The notes beneath the pieces are model-generated. The model was not told the DNA's origin, ran no database searches, and saw nothing but the letters and a program-made list of their open reading frames with translations. Of a stretch of DNA of 64,000 nucleotides, positions 42,065 through 53,700 are shown piece after piece. Source of the stretch: Puccinia triticina (Eukaryota; Basidiomycota; Pucciniomycetes; Pucciniales; Pucciniaceae); contig NC_070564.1 in NCBI RefSeq assembly GCF_026914185.1, positions 6,572,001 through 6,636,000 on the forward strand, read 5' to 3'. The stretch's first letter is position 1; each line of letters starts with the position of its first letter. Position numbers and translations under genes: made by a program.

Positions 42065-42845
42065 ACCAGTCAAAGAGGCTGTATAGCCCCCTTCAACCGG
42101 AAGGGAATCCTTCCAGTCGAAGAGGCTGTAGAGCCCCCTTCAACCAGAAGGGAATCCTTCCAGTCAAAGAGGCTGTAGAGCCCCCTTCAACCGGAAGGGA
42201 ATCCTTCCAGTTGAAGAGGCTTTAGATTGCCTTTGACCAGAAGGGAATCCTTCCAGTCAAAGAGGCTGCAGAGTGTGACGACTTGGCTATTACCCAGTTC
42301 GCTATATGAGACTATGAAACTATCCAAGAGGATAGTTCGCCAATGCTTGAGTAATAACTAAGATTATAGCTCTATGTGATTGCAATATAAATTGAATTCA
42401 CAATGATAATGATGACTTTACCGAGTTTTTGAGGTTTCTCAGATACACAATGATGGTAGTAATGGATGAGATAAAGAATATATTGATGGGGAAAGGAAAG
42501 AAAATGGAAAAGAGGAAAACACAAATTCAACGGAAAGACAACAATGAGAATCCAAACAGAGCCAACAAAGATTGTAAAAAGAGACATGTCATAATGACTT
42601 AGATCTTCTTAATTAATCCACCGCCGAGATTGGTAGTCTAAAGGCGCATGACACAAGGATTGGCAACCACCAATAGGCCAGATGAATAAGCTCCTGCCGC
42701 CCAGTAACAAAGAACAGGTTGTGACACAGAGCCCCTTTGACCGGAAGAGAATCCTTCCAGTCGAAGGGGCTGCAGAGCCCCTAATTTGACTGGAAGGGCA
42801 TCCTTCCAGTTGAAGAGGCTGTAGAGCTCCTTCAACTGGAAGGGG
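42065..42845. repeat. Hairpin minisatellite (family C), ~47-bp unit, split by a solo LTR
   Basis: Units combine CTTCAACCGGAAGG-GAAT-CCTTCCAGTCGAAG with GGGGCT-GCAG-AGCCCC, again two adjacent dyads. About four and a half units lie before 42274 and two and a half after 42726. This family shares no stem sequence with family A, only unit length and design. Confidence 0.88.
42274..42726. mobile_element. Solo LTR (453 bp) in the minisatellite
   Basis: TGTGACGACTTGG ... GGTTGTGACA, flanked by CAGAG at 42269-42273 and 42727-42731 (five of five). The TGTGACGAC start is common among Ty3/gypsy LTRs. No internal region remains. Confidence 0.85.
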
Positions 42846-45330
42846 ATGAACAACTCAGCAATAGGGATTCATATAATTCCATTTTGTCAAGACAATCAGT
42901 GTGCAATCAGCCACTTGACACCTTGGACAACTAGATCCTGGTGCTCCCCCAAGACATATGCAACATAAATTCTTGCATATTCTAAGCTCCTTGATGGGAA
43001 ATGAGAGTTCTTTTAGACACAATTTGCAATTTTTTTACTTTCTTTGAGGAGCAATTTCATTGTATAGGGCTTCGCCAGTAGATCTTGCTGGATCAGTGGG
43101 TGGAGGACTGGGAATTTCTGGAGCTTTCCTGCTCAAATAGAGCTTGGCCTTCTCACCTCCCTAGATAACAAAAAGCATTTCAGCTTTCAGAAAGAATAAG
43201 ATTTAAGGGAAAATCTATTGAACAAAATTCACTTGCATTGTAGGTGGTTTCTTGAAGCAAAGTTCCATTGACTTCATCTGTGTCTGGATGAAAATTTACA
43301 TCTGGGTAAGTTTCAATTTTATTGGAGTAATCAAAAAATGCTGATCTGGTGACTTTCCAGGTTAATTCAGGTATTTTCAGCAACCCGCCAAACTAAAACA
43401 ACGGGAATCCTTGTGATTTAAACCTATTTTGAGATCCTTCTTGCAAACCCTTTATTGAGCTGATTCACTCATGTAAAAATTGTTCAACCTTTTCCTCCAC
43501 TCACACAATATTATACTTTTCCTCAACACTGATTCATTGTTTATTTCAAAATCATCTGATGTCCCCAAATAAAATGGCTTCACTTATTAGATCATATTTT
43601 TTCAGTGGCTGTGAGGGAGACTTTGAAATAGTGTCTGAATTAAACCTGATCTTAATGCACAGTCTGAGACAAGCAGCGGCGAAGCCGCCCTAAAAGTCTG
43701 GTATATAGAAAGACACAAACATATGTGTCTTTAGTACAATCAACCTTTCTCAGAAATCTCCCAAAGGAAAAACAGGTTGGCGGATTATCTTGAAAGTGGG
43801 AGATTGTACTTAGTAACTATGTTTCCTCCCAATTTTGACAGCCAATGAAGTACATGATGGAAGACAAGAGTGTCAATATCTGCCAACAGTTTAAGAAATG
43901 GGCATATAACTTTATAATAAGCCTGGGATCATGAACTAGTTCCCTTTTGCTAATAGAATCCAGGTCCTTTAGCAACCATATTATTAAAGCTATGTAGTAC
44001 TTTTCAGCTCAAGAGTTTGTGTAGAAATTTATTGAATGAAAAATGATACACCAGGGGGGAATGTGTGGCACTTCCTACAGAGTGCCATACCGTAATGTCT
44101 TTCAGTAACCTCTCATGAAGTCGACTGCTTGTGCATTTGTAACTAATTCCTGAAGAATTGTTAATCTAATGTTGAACTCATGCTGATGTCTTGTCTAACA
44201 AATAACCAGGGGGGAATCTGTGGCACTTTCTGTAGGGTCCATTATAAGACAGTAGGTGAAAGACAACAGAAATTCAATCTAAATTAACATCACAAACTAT
44301 ATGTTTTGTTCTACAGGCCGCTCTTAATTGGTTTTTGTAAGCCACCAATCACTTTTTGAGGATCACATTTCCCCAGTACAACCACCACCATCACTTTCTT
44401 TTTTGAGTGGAAAAATCCAAGTTGTTTATGTGTGATGTTAGGTGAGCATCCAAGCAGTGTCTTATTTCATCATCATGAGATTCAAAGAAAAAGAGGAGTA
44501 CCTCACATGTTTTGCTCAATTCCAGAACACTTTGGAAATCACAAAATCAGGGTCCCCCAATGATGTCAAAGTGTTCATTGGTAGTTCAATGGTGAAGATC
44601 TGTGGATTTTCTGGCATTCTGGAATTCAAGATGGGAATTCAACCAACCAATTTCCATTCATTCACATTACCATCCTTATGAGGTTTTCTTTTGAAAGGGA
44701 GATCTCACATGGGACATATGAGAAAACAGGAATTATCCAATTAGCTGTAGGGCTCACCATACTTGGTGTGACTTTCTCAATGGAAGGTATTTGAGATTGA
44801 TAAGCTTTTCTTGATAAGAATCACGTACCCTACAAGCAACACCCCCTCAAATGCAAAGATAACCATGCACCAGCTTCGTGCCACACAAGCATTTAACATG
44901 GTGGCAGCATTGATTGGGGTCGGGAACACAAAAACACAACCTCTTTTGCATCTTTGGCAGGAGGGCTGTGCCTTTATTGCCTGGTCCCTTTGTGATTGGG
45001 AAAAATCTACTTTGACATTTGCAGAAATTTTGATTTTGAGAGGAAAGGTCATCACATGCAATCTGATTATGTCCCCAGGCAGAAATATTCACTCAAATTT
45101 GTGTATCACTATCAGAGGTCAAGGGAGATCTGATTGTCAGAAACATGCTCAGATTCCATGTGTTTCTATTAGATGTGTTGATTTTGTGATTTACTCCTGG
45201 CTGGGCCCAATGTCCAGCACAGGTTCCAGAAGAAGCACCTCTAGAGACCCCATAAAAAGTGCCTCGGGGGTCTTGGGGGAGTCTTACCCGAAGCCCCCCG
45301 TGTTGCTATGTGATGTTTGTCCACCCTGAC
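42846..45330. other. Decayed copia-like region; no intact gene
   Basis: Two places read CCAGGGGGGAATNTGTGGCACTT (about 44052 and 44208). This is the purine tract and LTR start of copia-type elements, and the second is preceded by HADVLSNK-like codons as at the end of a copia RNase H. Stop codons break all frames. Frames at 43180-43383 (-), 44442-44681 (+) and 44777-45329 have no recognised domain. Confidence 0.45.
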
Positions 45331-45641
45331 GTTTGCGCAAACCTCACGGTGGACATTAGACACCATTTACCAACTCCTCAACTCCCCTTCTGCCTACGAG
45401 CTAGATATTCTCTTGTAGAGGGGGCGAGGCAGCGTGGAGGAAGGCCAGGACTTTTCCAAGCCTATCGGCCTCAGAGGAGCCTGGCAAGTGTTCCACATCC
45501 CTAGAGATGGCACCAGGTACCTGGTGTCCGTCAGCAGGTACCTGCTGGACTTCAACAGGTACCTGTCGGCGAATACGGGTGCGGGTGTCCACCATTTTGT
45601 GCAACAGGTCCCCGCCATATACCCGCCCACATCACCAGAAG

Positions 45642-45820
45642 CTCGCCGAGAGGGCCTCCTCTCGGCAAGCTGGAATACAAACACAAGCTTTCCCAGAGGG
45701 ATTCCTCTCGGCGGGTTGGTATACATACACCAGCTCGCCAAGAGGGATTCCTGTCGGCGGGCTGGTATACATACACCAACTCGCCGTGAGGGCTCCCTCT
45801 CGGCGGGTTGGTACACCACG
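45642..45820. repeat. Hairpin minisatellite (family B), ~46-bp unit
   Basis: About four units of CTCGCCAAGAGGGATTCCTC / TCGGCGGGCTGG followed by TATACATACACCAGCT. Same family as 47741-48200. Confidence 0.88.
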
Positions 45821-45825
45821 GAGCG

Positions 45826-46017
45826 CCCCCAACCGGGTTTGACGTGGGACGCGATGTGGAGACGACCCCCGCGACCCCGCCCTGAAGTTCTGGTGTCACC
45901 CGGAGCGGGAGTGATCGCCACCCGCGGTCGGCGCGACCTGCCACGTGATTCCCACGTGCGGGGCCCGCAGTCGGCAAATTCCTCACGTTGGCCTGCCGTG
46001 GGCGCCGCGGTTGGGGT
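45826..46017. repeat. Dispersed ~190-bp repeat, copy 1
   Basis: It runs GTTTGACGTGGGACGCGATG to CTCACGTTGGCCTGCCGTGG and differs by only a handful of bases from 61740-61921 in the same orientation. GC-rich, non-coding; probably part of an unidentified transposon. Confidence 0.85.
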
Positions 46018-46261
46018 CCGGTGAGCGGGTAGCAAAAATATGGCTTGCTACCCGGGGTCGAACCCGCCAACCTACATTACAAGGACCGGCCATATACGCT
46101 CGCCTAGGAGAAGCACCAGCCTTGCCGACAAACACTGCGGGCATCTCGCTGTCGCTGCGGGCCGCAGCAACATCATGACGCTGCATATCAGAATGCAGCG
46201 TCAGCTGCAGCGACATCTGGCCGGCTGATCGATTTGCCTTTGGACAGCCGGCCACCAATAC

Positions 46262-47075
46262 ATAACAACCTCTCGATGACCGGTCCTTGTGCCGGCCATC
46301 GAGAGGATTACACACTCCTCTCACTCCTCTCGGTGACCAGCTCATGGACCGGTCATTGGGAGGAGTCCACCCTCCTCTTGATGCCAGCACACACTGGCGT
46401 CAAGAGGAGTACAGACACCTCTCGATGGCCGGCACAACGACCGGTCACCAAGAGGAGTACGCACTCCTCTCAATGGCTGGCCCAAGGCCCGGTCATCGGC
46501 ACTGCCAGCATAATTGGCTAGGTTGAGGTTATCCCAGTTAAACTGGGATGACCTCAACCAATTTAAACTTGGTTGATCTCAACTGATGAAATATAAATCC
46601 AAGGTACCCCCCTTGGTTTCATATTTCATTGGATGAGATCAACCCATTTTAAATTGGTTGAGTGCATCCCAGTTAAACTGGGATGTCTTCATCCCAGTCA
46701 AATATGCTGGCAGTGCGGGAGGAGTACATACACACTTCCCTCGATGGACGGCACAGACCGGGCATCGAGGTGCATGTACTCCTCTCGACGCCGGCCTGTG
46801 TTGGCATTGAGAGGAGTATGGATTCCTCCTCCCAATGACCGGACCTTGTGCTGGTCATCGAGAGGAGTGTGGACTCCTCCTCCCAATGACCAATTGTTAT
46901 GCTGGTCATCGAGAGGAGTGTGGACAACTCTCAATGGCCGGCACAAGGACTCCTCCTGATGGCCGGTCCTTGGGCCAGCCATCAAGAGGAGTGCGTACTC
47001 CTCTCGGTGACCGGTCGTTGTGCCGGCCATCAAGAGGTGCGTTGTGTGTACATACCCCGGTGGCCGGCTGATGGA
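46262..47075. repeat. Hairpin minisatellite (family A), 46-48-bp units, in two blocks
   Basis: CCTCTCGATGGCCGGCACAA..CCGGTCATCAAGAGGAG-type units with spacers such as TACGCACT. About five units precede and seven follow the MITE at 46500-46715. Confidence 0.87.
46500..46715. mobile_element. 216-bp CACTA-type MITE inside the minisatellite
   Basis: Ends CACTGCCAGCATA and TATGCTGGCAGTG, flanked by CGG at 46497-46499 and 46716-46718. Nearly all of it is one long inverted repeat with nested ATCCCAGTTAAACTGGGAT palindromes. Confidence 0.85.
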
Positions 47076-47179
47076 CAGCCGGCCAAGTGTCGCTGCAATA
47101 CTTGTCGCGCGGGGTTCGAATCCGCACTGAATCGTCAGATGTCGCTGCGGTCCGCAGCGACATCGAGATGCCCGCAGTG

Positions 47180-47740
47180 AAAGGCATCGCACATTTCTAT
47201 ACTACTGGGCGGTTAATTGTGTGATATGGACCCCATTTCTCCAAATTTTGTCAGACAAAGTCTGCGGATTTGGACAAGACTCTTTTTTTTTTTTTTTTTG
47301 TAATTTCTCACTTATGTAGCCTTTTTCCAAACATGGAAAGAGGCTCACAAAATTTTTTTTTTTTTAAAAAAAAAATCATTTCTTGGTTGGCCTAACGCGG
47401 GGTCAACCAGAGTACAACGTTGGCGCGCTGCTCAGCGCCAGCCATGATTGCGTTGGCCCACCCGCTGAGTAAAGCTGGTTGGGCTCTTGTCATGCCCAAC
47501 CAGCTTCCCCCGTGGGCACGCGGATCAGAGCCGGCATGGGTTGGCTGCGTTAGACACGGCCGACCCATCCGACCGCCCGCGGTGCTGGATGGGTCGGGTC
47601 AAGGGGGGCCCAACCAATCTTCGACACAATCCGATCCCGCGGTCGAAGTCTGGGCGGGCAGGTTGGCGCCCACCCGGGCCAACCTTTCGCCGACCGCGCC
47701 GTTGGGCCCACGTCAACCCAAGCTCGAATTCGAGCGGTGG
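47180..47740. other. No gene; homopolymer tracts and GC-rich sequence
   Basis: T-run and A-run tracts at 47284-47375, then GC-rich sequence with no credible frame. Confidence 0.5.
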
Positions 47741-48200
47741 TGTATACATACACCAGCTCGCCGTGAGGGCTCCCTCTCGGCGGGCTGGTACATATACATA
47801 CACCAGCTTGCCAAGAGGGATTCCTCTCGGCGGGCTGGTATACATACACCAGCTCGCCAAGAGGGATTCCTCTCGGCGGGCTGTCATACATACACCAGCT
47901 CGCCAAGAGGGATTCCTCTCGGCGGACTGGTATACATACACCAGCTCGCCAAGAGGGATTCCCCTCGGCGGGCTGGTATACATACACCAGCTCGCCAAGA
48001 GGGATTCCCATCGGCGGGCTGGTATACATACACCAGCTCGCCAAGAGGGATTCCTCTTAGCGGGCTGGTATACATACACCAGCTCGCCGAGAGGGATTCA
48101 GCCCACCGAGAGGAAGTCCTCTCAGTCTCGGCGTCTTGGCGAGCTGGTGTATGTGTATCTCGGCGAGCTGGTGTATGTGTATCTCGGCGAGCTGGTTTAT
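47741..48200. repeat. Hairpin minisatellite (family B), 46-bp unit, ~8 units
   Basis: Each unit is CCAGCTCGCC(A)AGAGG-GATT-CCTCTCGGCGGGCTGG followed by a second weaker dyad, GCTGGTATACATACACCAGC. Most units differ by one or two bases. At the right edge the last units turn into GTATCTCGGCGAGCTGGTGT repeats. The long frames on both strands here are repeat translations. Confidence 0.92.
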
Positions 48201-48374
48201 TTGAGAGGGCTTATTGGTGGCAAAAAATCCCTGCACCCGCGGGTACCTGGGTACCTGCTTTTTGCCACATCCGCAGGTGCGGGTGTTGAGAATATGACAT
48301 TTTTAAGAGGAGGTACCCGCACCTGTGGCGGGTACCCGGGTGCAAAGTGCCATCTCTACTCCAACTGATCACTA

Positions 48375-48703
48375 CAGCAGATACGAAAAAGCTTGCGTTT
48401 GGGGGGTCTGAAAATCCGACCCCCAGGCTCAGAAAAAGCCACACCCAAACAAAGCCACAGAGAGATACAGGACCTGTATCTCTCTGTGGTTTCCATACCC
48501 CCCACCCCCCGATGCCGGCACCATATCCCCCCCCCCATTCTGGCCGCACCCACCCCAGCCATCCTCAATCCCCCAGCCCCCCAAATCCCCCCCCCCACTC
48601 AGCCCGTTGTGAGTTTCTCAATCCCTCCCTCGTCTCTCCTTCCTGGCTTTGGCTGACCCACCGACCTCTGCACCCTCCCCCCAGGCCCGAAACCATTGGA
48701 CCA
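48375..48703. repeat. Left terminal inverted repeat with internal palindrome
   Basis: Mirrors 53757-54084. It contains a nearly perfect palindrome, CACAGAGAGATACAGG/ACCTGTATCTCTCTGTG (about 48458-48491), then C-rich tracts. Confidence 0.9.
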
Positions 48704-48809
48704 ATAACCCGCGAGGTGGTCAGTATTATGTAGGTTTTTTTTCCCCCATGATAGATCAATAGGTCTGATCCTCCGATTTCCCCAATCATCCAGCCAGCCG
48801 CCCTCCCGA

Positions 48810-49917
48810 ATGGGGTTCGTGAAGTACGCCCAAGACGTCAAGGTGATTGTCGTCAAGCTCAGCCTCCACGGACTGACCCTCGATGAAATCAATGACACGA
48901 TCGATAAGAATGTCTCTCACGACTCTTTGGCGCGATGGAATTGCCTGTATCAAACCACTTGAGATGTGGTGCGTGACCCGGCGCTGTATGAAGACAGAGG
49001 TCGGCCGAGGAGCGGGAATTTATCCTCTCGGCCCTCGAGTTAGAGCCGACACTCTACCTAGATGAGATTCAGTCTCACCTGGAGACCATGACAGGCGAAA
49101 TTCACCCAATCGCCTCGATCTCGGACGAGTTGAGGAGCCGGCTCAACTTCTCAAAGAAGGTCGCCCGGACCGTCCACCCGGCGCAATGCCCAGTGAAAAG
49201 AGCCCGATATGTGACCCAGGTGGGCCCATACCCATCCAACTACTTTGTGTTTATAGGTAAGTCCAGGGTGGTTTGCTTTGTGGTATCTATTTGGCTAGTT
49301 TGGCTGACGCATTGGCTGCATCCAGACGAATGCGGAGTGTCTCTCGGTACCCACTCACGCGATCGTGCGTGGTCAACCCGCGGCCGTCGGACGAAACGAA
49401 TCCCTCGTGCTCACGATGCGCCCCGTATCTTGGTGTGTCCGGCGGTTTCACTCGATGGCATGCTATGTGTGATGGCGCAGGAGGGGACGATGCGTCGCGT
49501 TGACATCGAGTACTTTTTAGAGGATGTTCTGGTAGGGATTCCTTTTTTTTTGCTTTTTCTTTGGCGGACCTCAGCGGCTTACTTACGTACTTGTCTCAAT
49601 TTTTTCAGATGCCTGTGATGAATCCGTTCCCTGGCAGGAGCAGCGTGCTCATCATGGACAATGCAGCAATTCACCATAGAGGACGGATCGCCGAGATTTG
49701 CGCGGAAAATCAGGTGTTGCTGATATATTTAGCGCCTTACTCGCCGGACATGAATCCGATTGAGAAGGTCTTCTCAAACCTCAAGTCGCACCTCAAACGA
49801 CATTGGATGCTCACCGGGACCGAGTTGGACGCCGACATTATCAAGGGGGTGCTCCCAAGGATTGCCACCCCCAATTTGATGCAAAAACTTTTTTGGGGCA
49901 GTGGGTACAGGGCCTGA
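48810..49917 (+). pseudogene. Tc1/mariner-type DDE transposase
   Basis: Exons 48810-49256, 49326-49531 and 49609-49917 with GTAAGT...CAG and GTAGGG...CAG introns. The N-terminus is a helix-turn-helix (VKLSLHGLTLDEINDTI). The catalytic triad is visible: Asp in NYFVFI|DECGVS across the first splice junction, Asp in VLIMDNAAIHH, and Glu in YSPDMNPIEKVF. The last exon ends at TGA 49915-49917. Two defects lie in exon 1: TGA after LYQTT (about 48960, where an Arg codon CGA is likely) and a frameshift near RGRPR (about 49010). It is therefore probably inactive, though only two changes from open. Confidence 0.85.
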
Positions 49918-50716
49918 GCCTGATAGTTTTTTAATGACTTGCTTTCTTGTTGTCTTTCTTGGCTATTTTATTGTTCCTTTCCTCTTTACTTCTTCAAATG
50001 AGAATTAAATAGTCTCGAGTCTCTGCCTCTTTATAAGGAGCCCTCTGAGCGCATCCCTCTGAGCCGGCCTCTGAGCCGGTCGGTGGGGACTTGTGAGATA
50101 TGGTGGGCCTACGTGACTAGGCTGCGTGGGCACTGGTCTATCTTTGTGGGCCAGGACTTGGAAAGATTACGTCCGTGGTGGGGACTTGTCCTTGCCGGCC
50201 GGTACTTCAAATTAATGAGTCATCTTGTCTGGCCCCACGCGCAATTCCGTGACTTGTAAAAAATTGCTGGGCCCCAGAGGGACAATTGCAGACGGCCCCC
50301 GGGCCCCATCATTTTCGGCAAAGTCTTTCTATTTGCAGACGGTCCCCGGGCCCCAGCGGTAAACTGGGCCGCAGAGGGACTCGGACATTTTAGGCAAAGT
50401 CAAACTCACATCCCGGCGGAGCCGGCGGGCCCAAGACTGGCGCCCGCCCGCACTGTCTGTTTATTGGAGCTAAGATATATGTATGCATTCCATTAAGAGA
50501 ATGTCACGGATATAAGAGTAAGAGGAAAACATAACTAAGATAAAATGGAAAAAGGTGGTCACGGATATAAGAGTAAAAGAAACACATAACCAAGATAGGA
50601 ATCGGATAAAGAAAGGAAGGGGGCTGCTATGGGTCTCATCAGGAAGAAAAAAAAAGGCTGCCGCCCGCAAAAAAAAACTTCCTATGTTGAGCAACCCTCC
50701 AAACACTCATTATGGC
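49918..50716. other. Spacer between convergent genes of the transposon
   Basis: Repeats of GCCCCCGGGCCCCA/GGTCCCCGGGCCCC near 50290-50360 and a 39-bp direct repeat of GGTCACGGATATAAGAGTAA (50510-50580). No gene. Confidence 0.55.
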
Positions 50717-53700
50717 CTAATGGGATGGAGATCGATCATAGTGGGTAGGGATTAAAGTCTGCGCCCCAGTCAAGAGCTGCCGAGCTAGAGGTATTGGATA
50801 GTTCATGGACCGTAACTCCGCCAGGTTGGTCTCCGCAAAGAAGCTCCAATGGCTGACCAGCAAGATGTTGATTAACGCCCGAGGGTTTGGGTTGTTTGGA
50901 TGAAAATTGCAGTGGTCGAGGAATTGCTCCATTGTGAGCGCGCGGCCAGCAGCGTTGAGGTGTCTGGGGTACTGATGGCCATAGCTATTCTTGGGCGAAG
51001 AATTGGATACCCACCCGTCTAGGGATTCCACCTCAGTCGGTTCGATCCCAGAGACTTCCGGGCGGGTGGCTGCGGAGCGGCCCGAGCCTAGCTGGATAGC
51101 GGAAGACGCCCCGGACCCCGGAGCCTTGCAAGTTGGGGATTTAGCGTCCCGGCGAGGCGGTGAGCGGTGTTGGTTGAATTGAAGTCGACTCAGTGTGTGA
51201 GCTACCCCGTCGGTGGCCGGGCTGCGCAGTAGTTTGCGGACAGGCGACTGGTCGATCGCCAGGTGTTCTTTTCCACCAGAGACGCACTCGATTTCCGTGC
51301 TGGCCACGGAGATTGACTGCTGTGGGGACTTAGCTGGCGGCCGGGCGAAGGGGCGCAGTGCACGCTCCATTGCGTCATGCTCGGCTGGGTCCTCAGGGTA
51401 GTGATCGGTGTCCGACGAGTTGTGTTAAAATTTAGAACTTTCAGGCACGAGAAATAAAAGGGCTAAGATGAGTATTGATAAAAACTCAAGAATTTGGGCA
51501 GTGAGGACGACTCTCTCACCGGATGCGGCTCAGCGGGGCGCGGAGAAAGAATGAGGAGAACCGATGAGTGTAATTTCTTGTTGTAGGCTGGCTTTAAATA
51601 GACTAAAAACAAGCGGCCAACAAGTGGTTGGAAGACAATAGAATAATGAAAAAGTTTGATCAAGACAAGTTTCATTTATACTATCTCTGAGACTATGCGT
51701 GATAACAAGTATGACAAGATATTATCTACTACACACGGTTCAATGACTACTTGGTGTGATAAAATCTGTACTAACAAGGATACTGGCAATGCTTTTGAGA
51801 ATGACATGAAACAATGTTTTAGAGGTGTAAGTAAGAGGAAATGGCAAAATTCCAACAAGTTGGCCTGCGACTCGGAGGGCGACCCCGGGGCACTCGGGCT
51901 CAGGCGGTCCAGCTCGTTGACGTCAGGCAACCCCTGAGGGGATTCTGATCGGATGGGCACCCCCACCCGGGCGTTTATGGGGACGCGTGGTTGGGATATA
52001 GGAGCCATCTCGCCGTCGCAAGGATCCCCCCAATAGGACACGGCGGGCACTGGGATCCGAGGTGAAGGGGGTTGAATCGGTGGCGGCGCCGCTTGGGGTG
52101 TACTGGTTGTTGCCCGCGAGGCCCCCGCCTTCGCGCGCTCCGAACCAACCCAAGCCGGCGTTGGTGTATCATGGATCATCCGGGGGGGGCGGACGATCCC
52201 GTTTGCGGTGACCCGGGCTGGAGTGAACTTTGGGGTGGCGGAGTTGGATTTGGCGGCCTTGCCGCCGCCTTTGCCTTTGCGATGGATCGGCGCCTTTTCG
52301 GCGACCTCGTCTAGGGTGAGGATGGGAACTTTTTCGCTTACGAAGTCCTTCGACCTGGGGGGATTGTCGTAGTCCACTCCTGGGGCCCCGTGACGGATGG
52401 CCCGTGCCCACTGCCACAAGTTATTCGTGTAGATCGGAATCGAGGCCTTGGACAAATTGAGCGGGTCTTTAATCCGGAGGTTCTCGGTGTTCCCACCGTA
52501 CTTCGCGATAATGTGCGCTGTCAGGTCGCCCACAATCTGTATTACCTCAGCTGAGTCTACATCGGCCTTTGGCTGAGGAGGCAGTCAGCATCCAAAACCA
52601 GCGATGAACGTAAGTAGACCGTAAAGACCGTAAGAATGACTTACGTTCATCACCAAGCGAGTCGCCTTACGTTGCAGCGCCAGGCGCGTTTCCTCTGGCG
52701 CATGAATAAGGGCCAGGTTTTCGTCTTGAGCTCACACCTTTGGGGAAAGGTTACAAAAGGCAGCCCATCCGATCAAAAGCTCCAAATGAGAAAGAGTGAT
52801 CTCACCGCGGCAGCCTGCTTCTCCAGGACTGATGGGTCCTGCATGGTGATTTTCACTTTGACCTCATTCCCGGGGTTGCGAGCTACCTCCGTCACAAAGT
52901 TCGACCATTCTTCCTCGGATGTGACTGCCGTGTTGCGGGCGACTCCGAAAACACGATTGTTGTGGATCGTGCACCGCCACTGGATCTTATTGCCCTCCAA
53001 CTCCAACTTCCTCAAATGCGTGCAGACATGTTCGCGATCGACCGACACCCTTGTGATGAAATCTCGTTTGAACAAGTCAAACGAGTAGTCCGAGAGGTGG
53101 ACCATCCAGGTAATGACGCCTGCGTGGCCTAACTTCGACCATTTGGGCACGGCCGGCGTCGGTTTCCCCTTCTGAGCTAGGGCAATCTTGTGGGCAACCG
53201 AAGGGGCAAAAACCGCAAATTCAAGGATGATTGCCCTTGGAGGGCCCTTGAATTTGGACGCGGCGGATTCCTTTGATTGCTGCTGGCGTGGTGGGTGGGC
53301 GGGAGAGGCGACCTGGGAGCGCGGCGGCGAGGAGTGGGGTTGCGGCTGCAAGTTGGGCGGTACTTGGGGTGGTTGTGGATACGCATGCAGCGGCTGTGGT
53401 CGCGGGGCAGGCGCCTGGCTGTTGGGTAGCCCGTGATTCGGGGAAGGAAGGGGCTGGGTTTGCGATTGCGACGGGAACGCCTGCGTTTGCGACTGGTTGA
53501 ATAGCACGTACGATCTTGAGTCGGGTACATCGCCCAGAGACGGCCCCAAGTAGGATTCTTGGGTGCCGCCGGGCTCGTTTGCAAAGGGGAGTGGCGGGAT
53601 TCGTGAGTCAAACTGGTGGTCCATCGGCCGTTGATACCTGAGCATGTGAGATCCCCAGGGGATGTCAGCCGGAGGATGAAGAATAACGAAGTTCCAAATT

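Larger units (their letters stand above)
46133..47179. mobile_element. CACTA-type foldback element loaded with hairpin minisatellite
   Basis: Ends CACTGCGGGCATCTCG and CGAGATGCCCGCAGTG, flanked by AAA on both sides. The arms extend for about 130 bp and contain GTCGCTGCGG/CCGCAGCGAC palindromes. Inside each arm a family A minisatellite begins (46262-46496; 46719-47075), and in the middle sits a second CACTA-type MITE (46500-46715). Confidence 0.78.

Noticed and set aside
45394..48368. Long open frames on both strands (up to 293 codons) across 45.4-46.0 and 47.4-48.4 kb
   Set aside because: They are in-phase translations of 46-bp family B repeats and GC-rich flanks. Similar frames occur on both strands in several phases.
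52636..53088. 150-codon plus-strand frame
   Set aside because: Antisense to exon 2 and the intron of the transposon's second gene, which has matching splice sites and longer coding sense.
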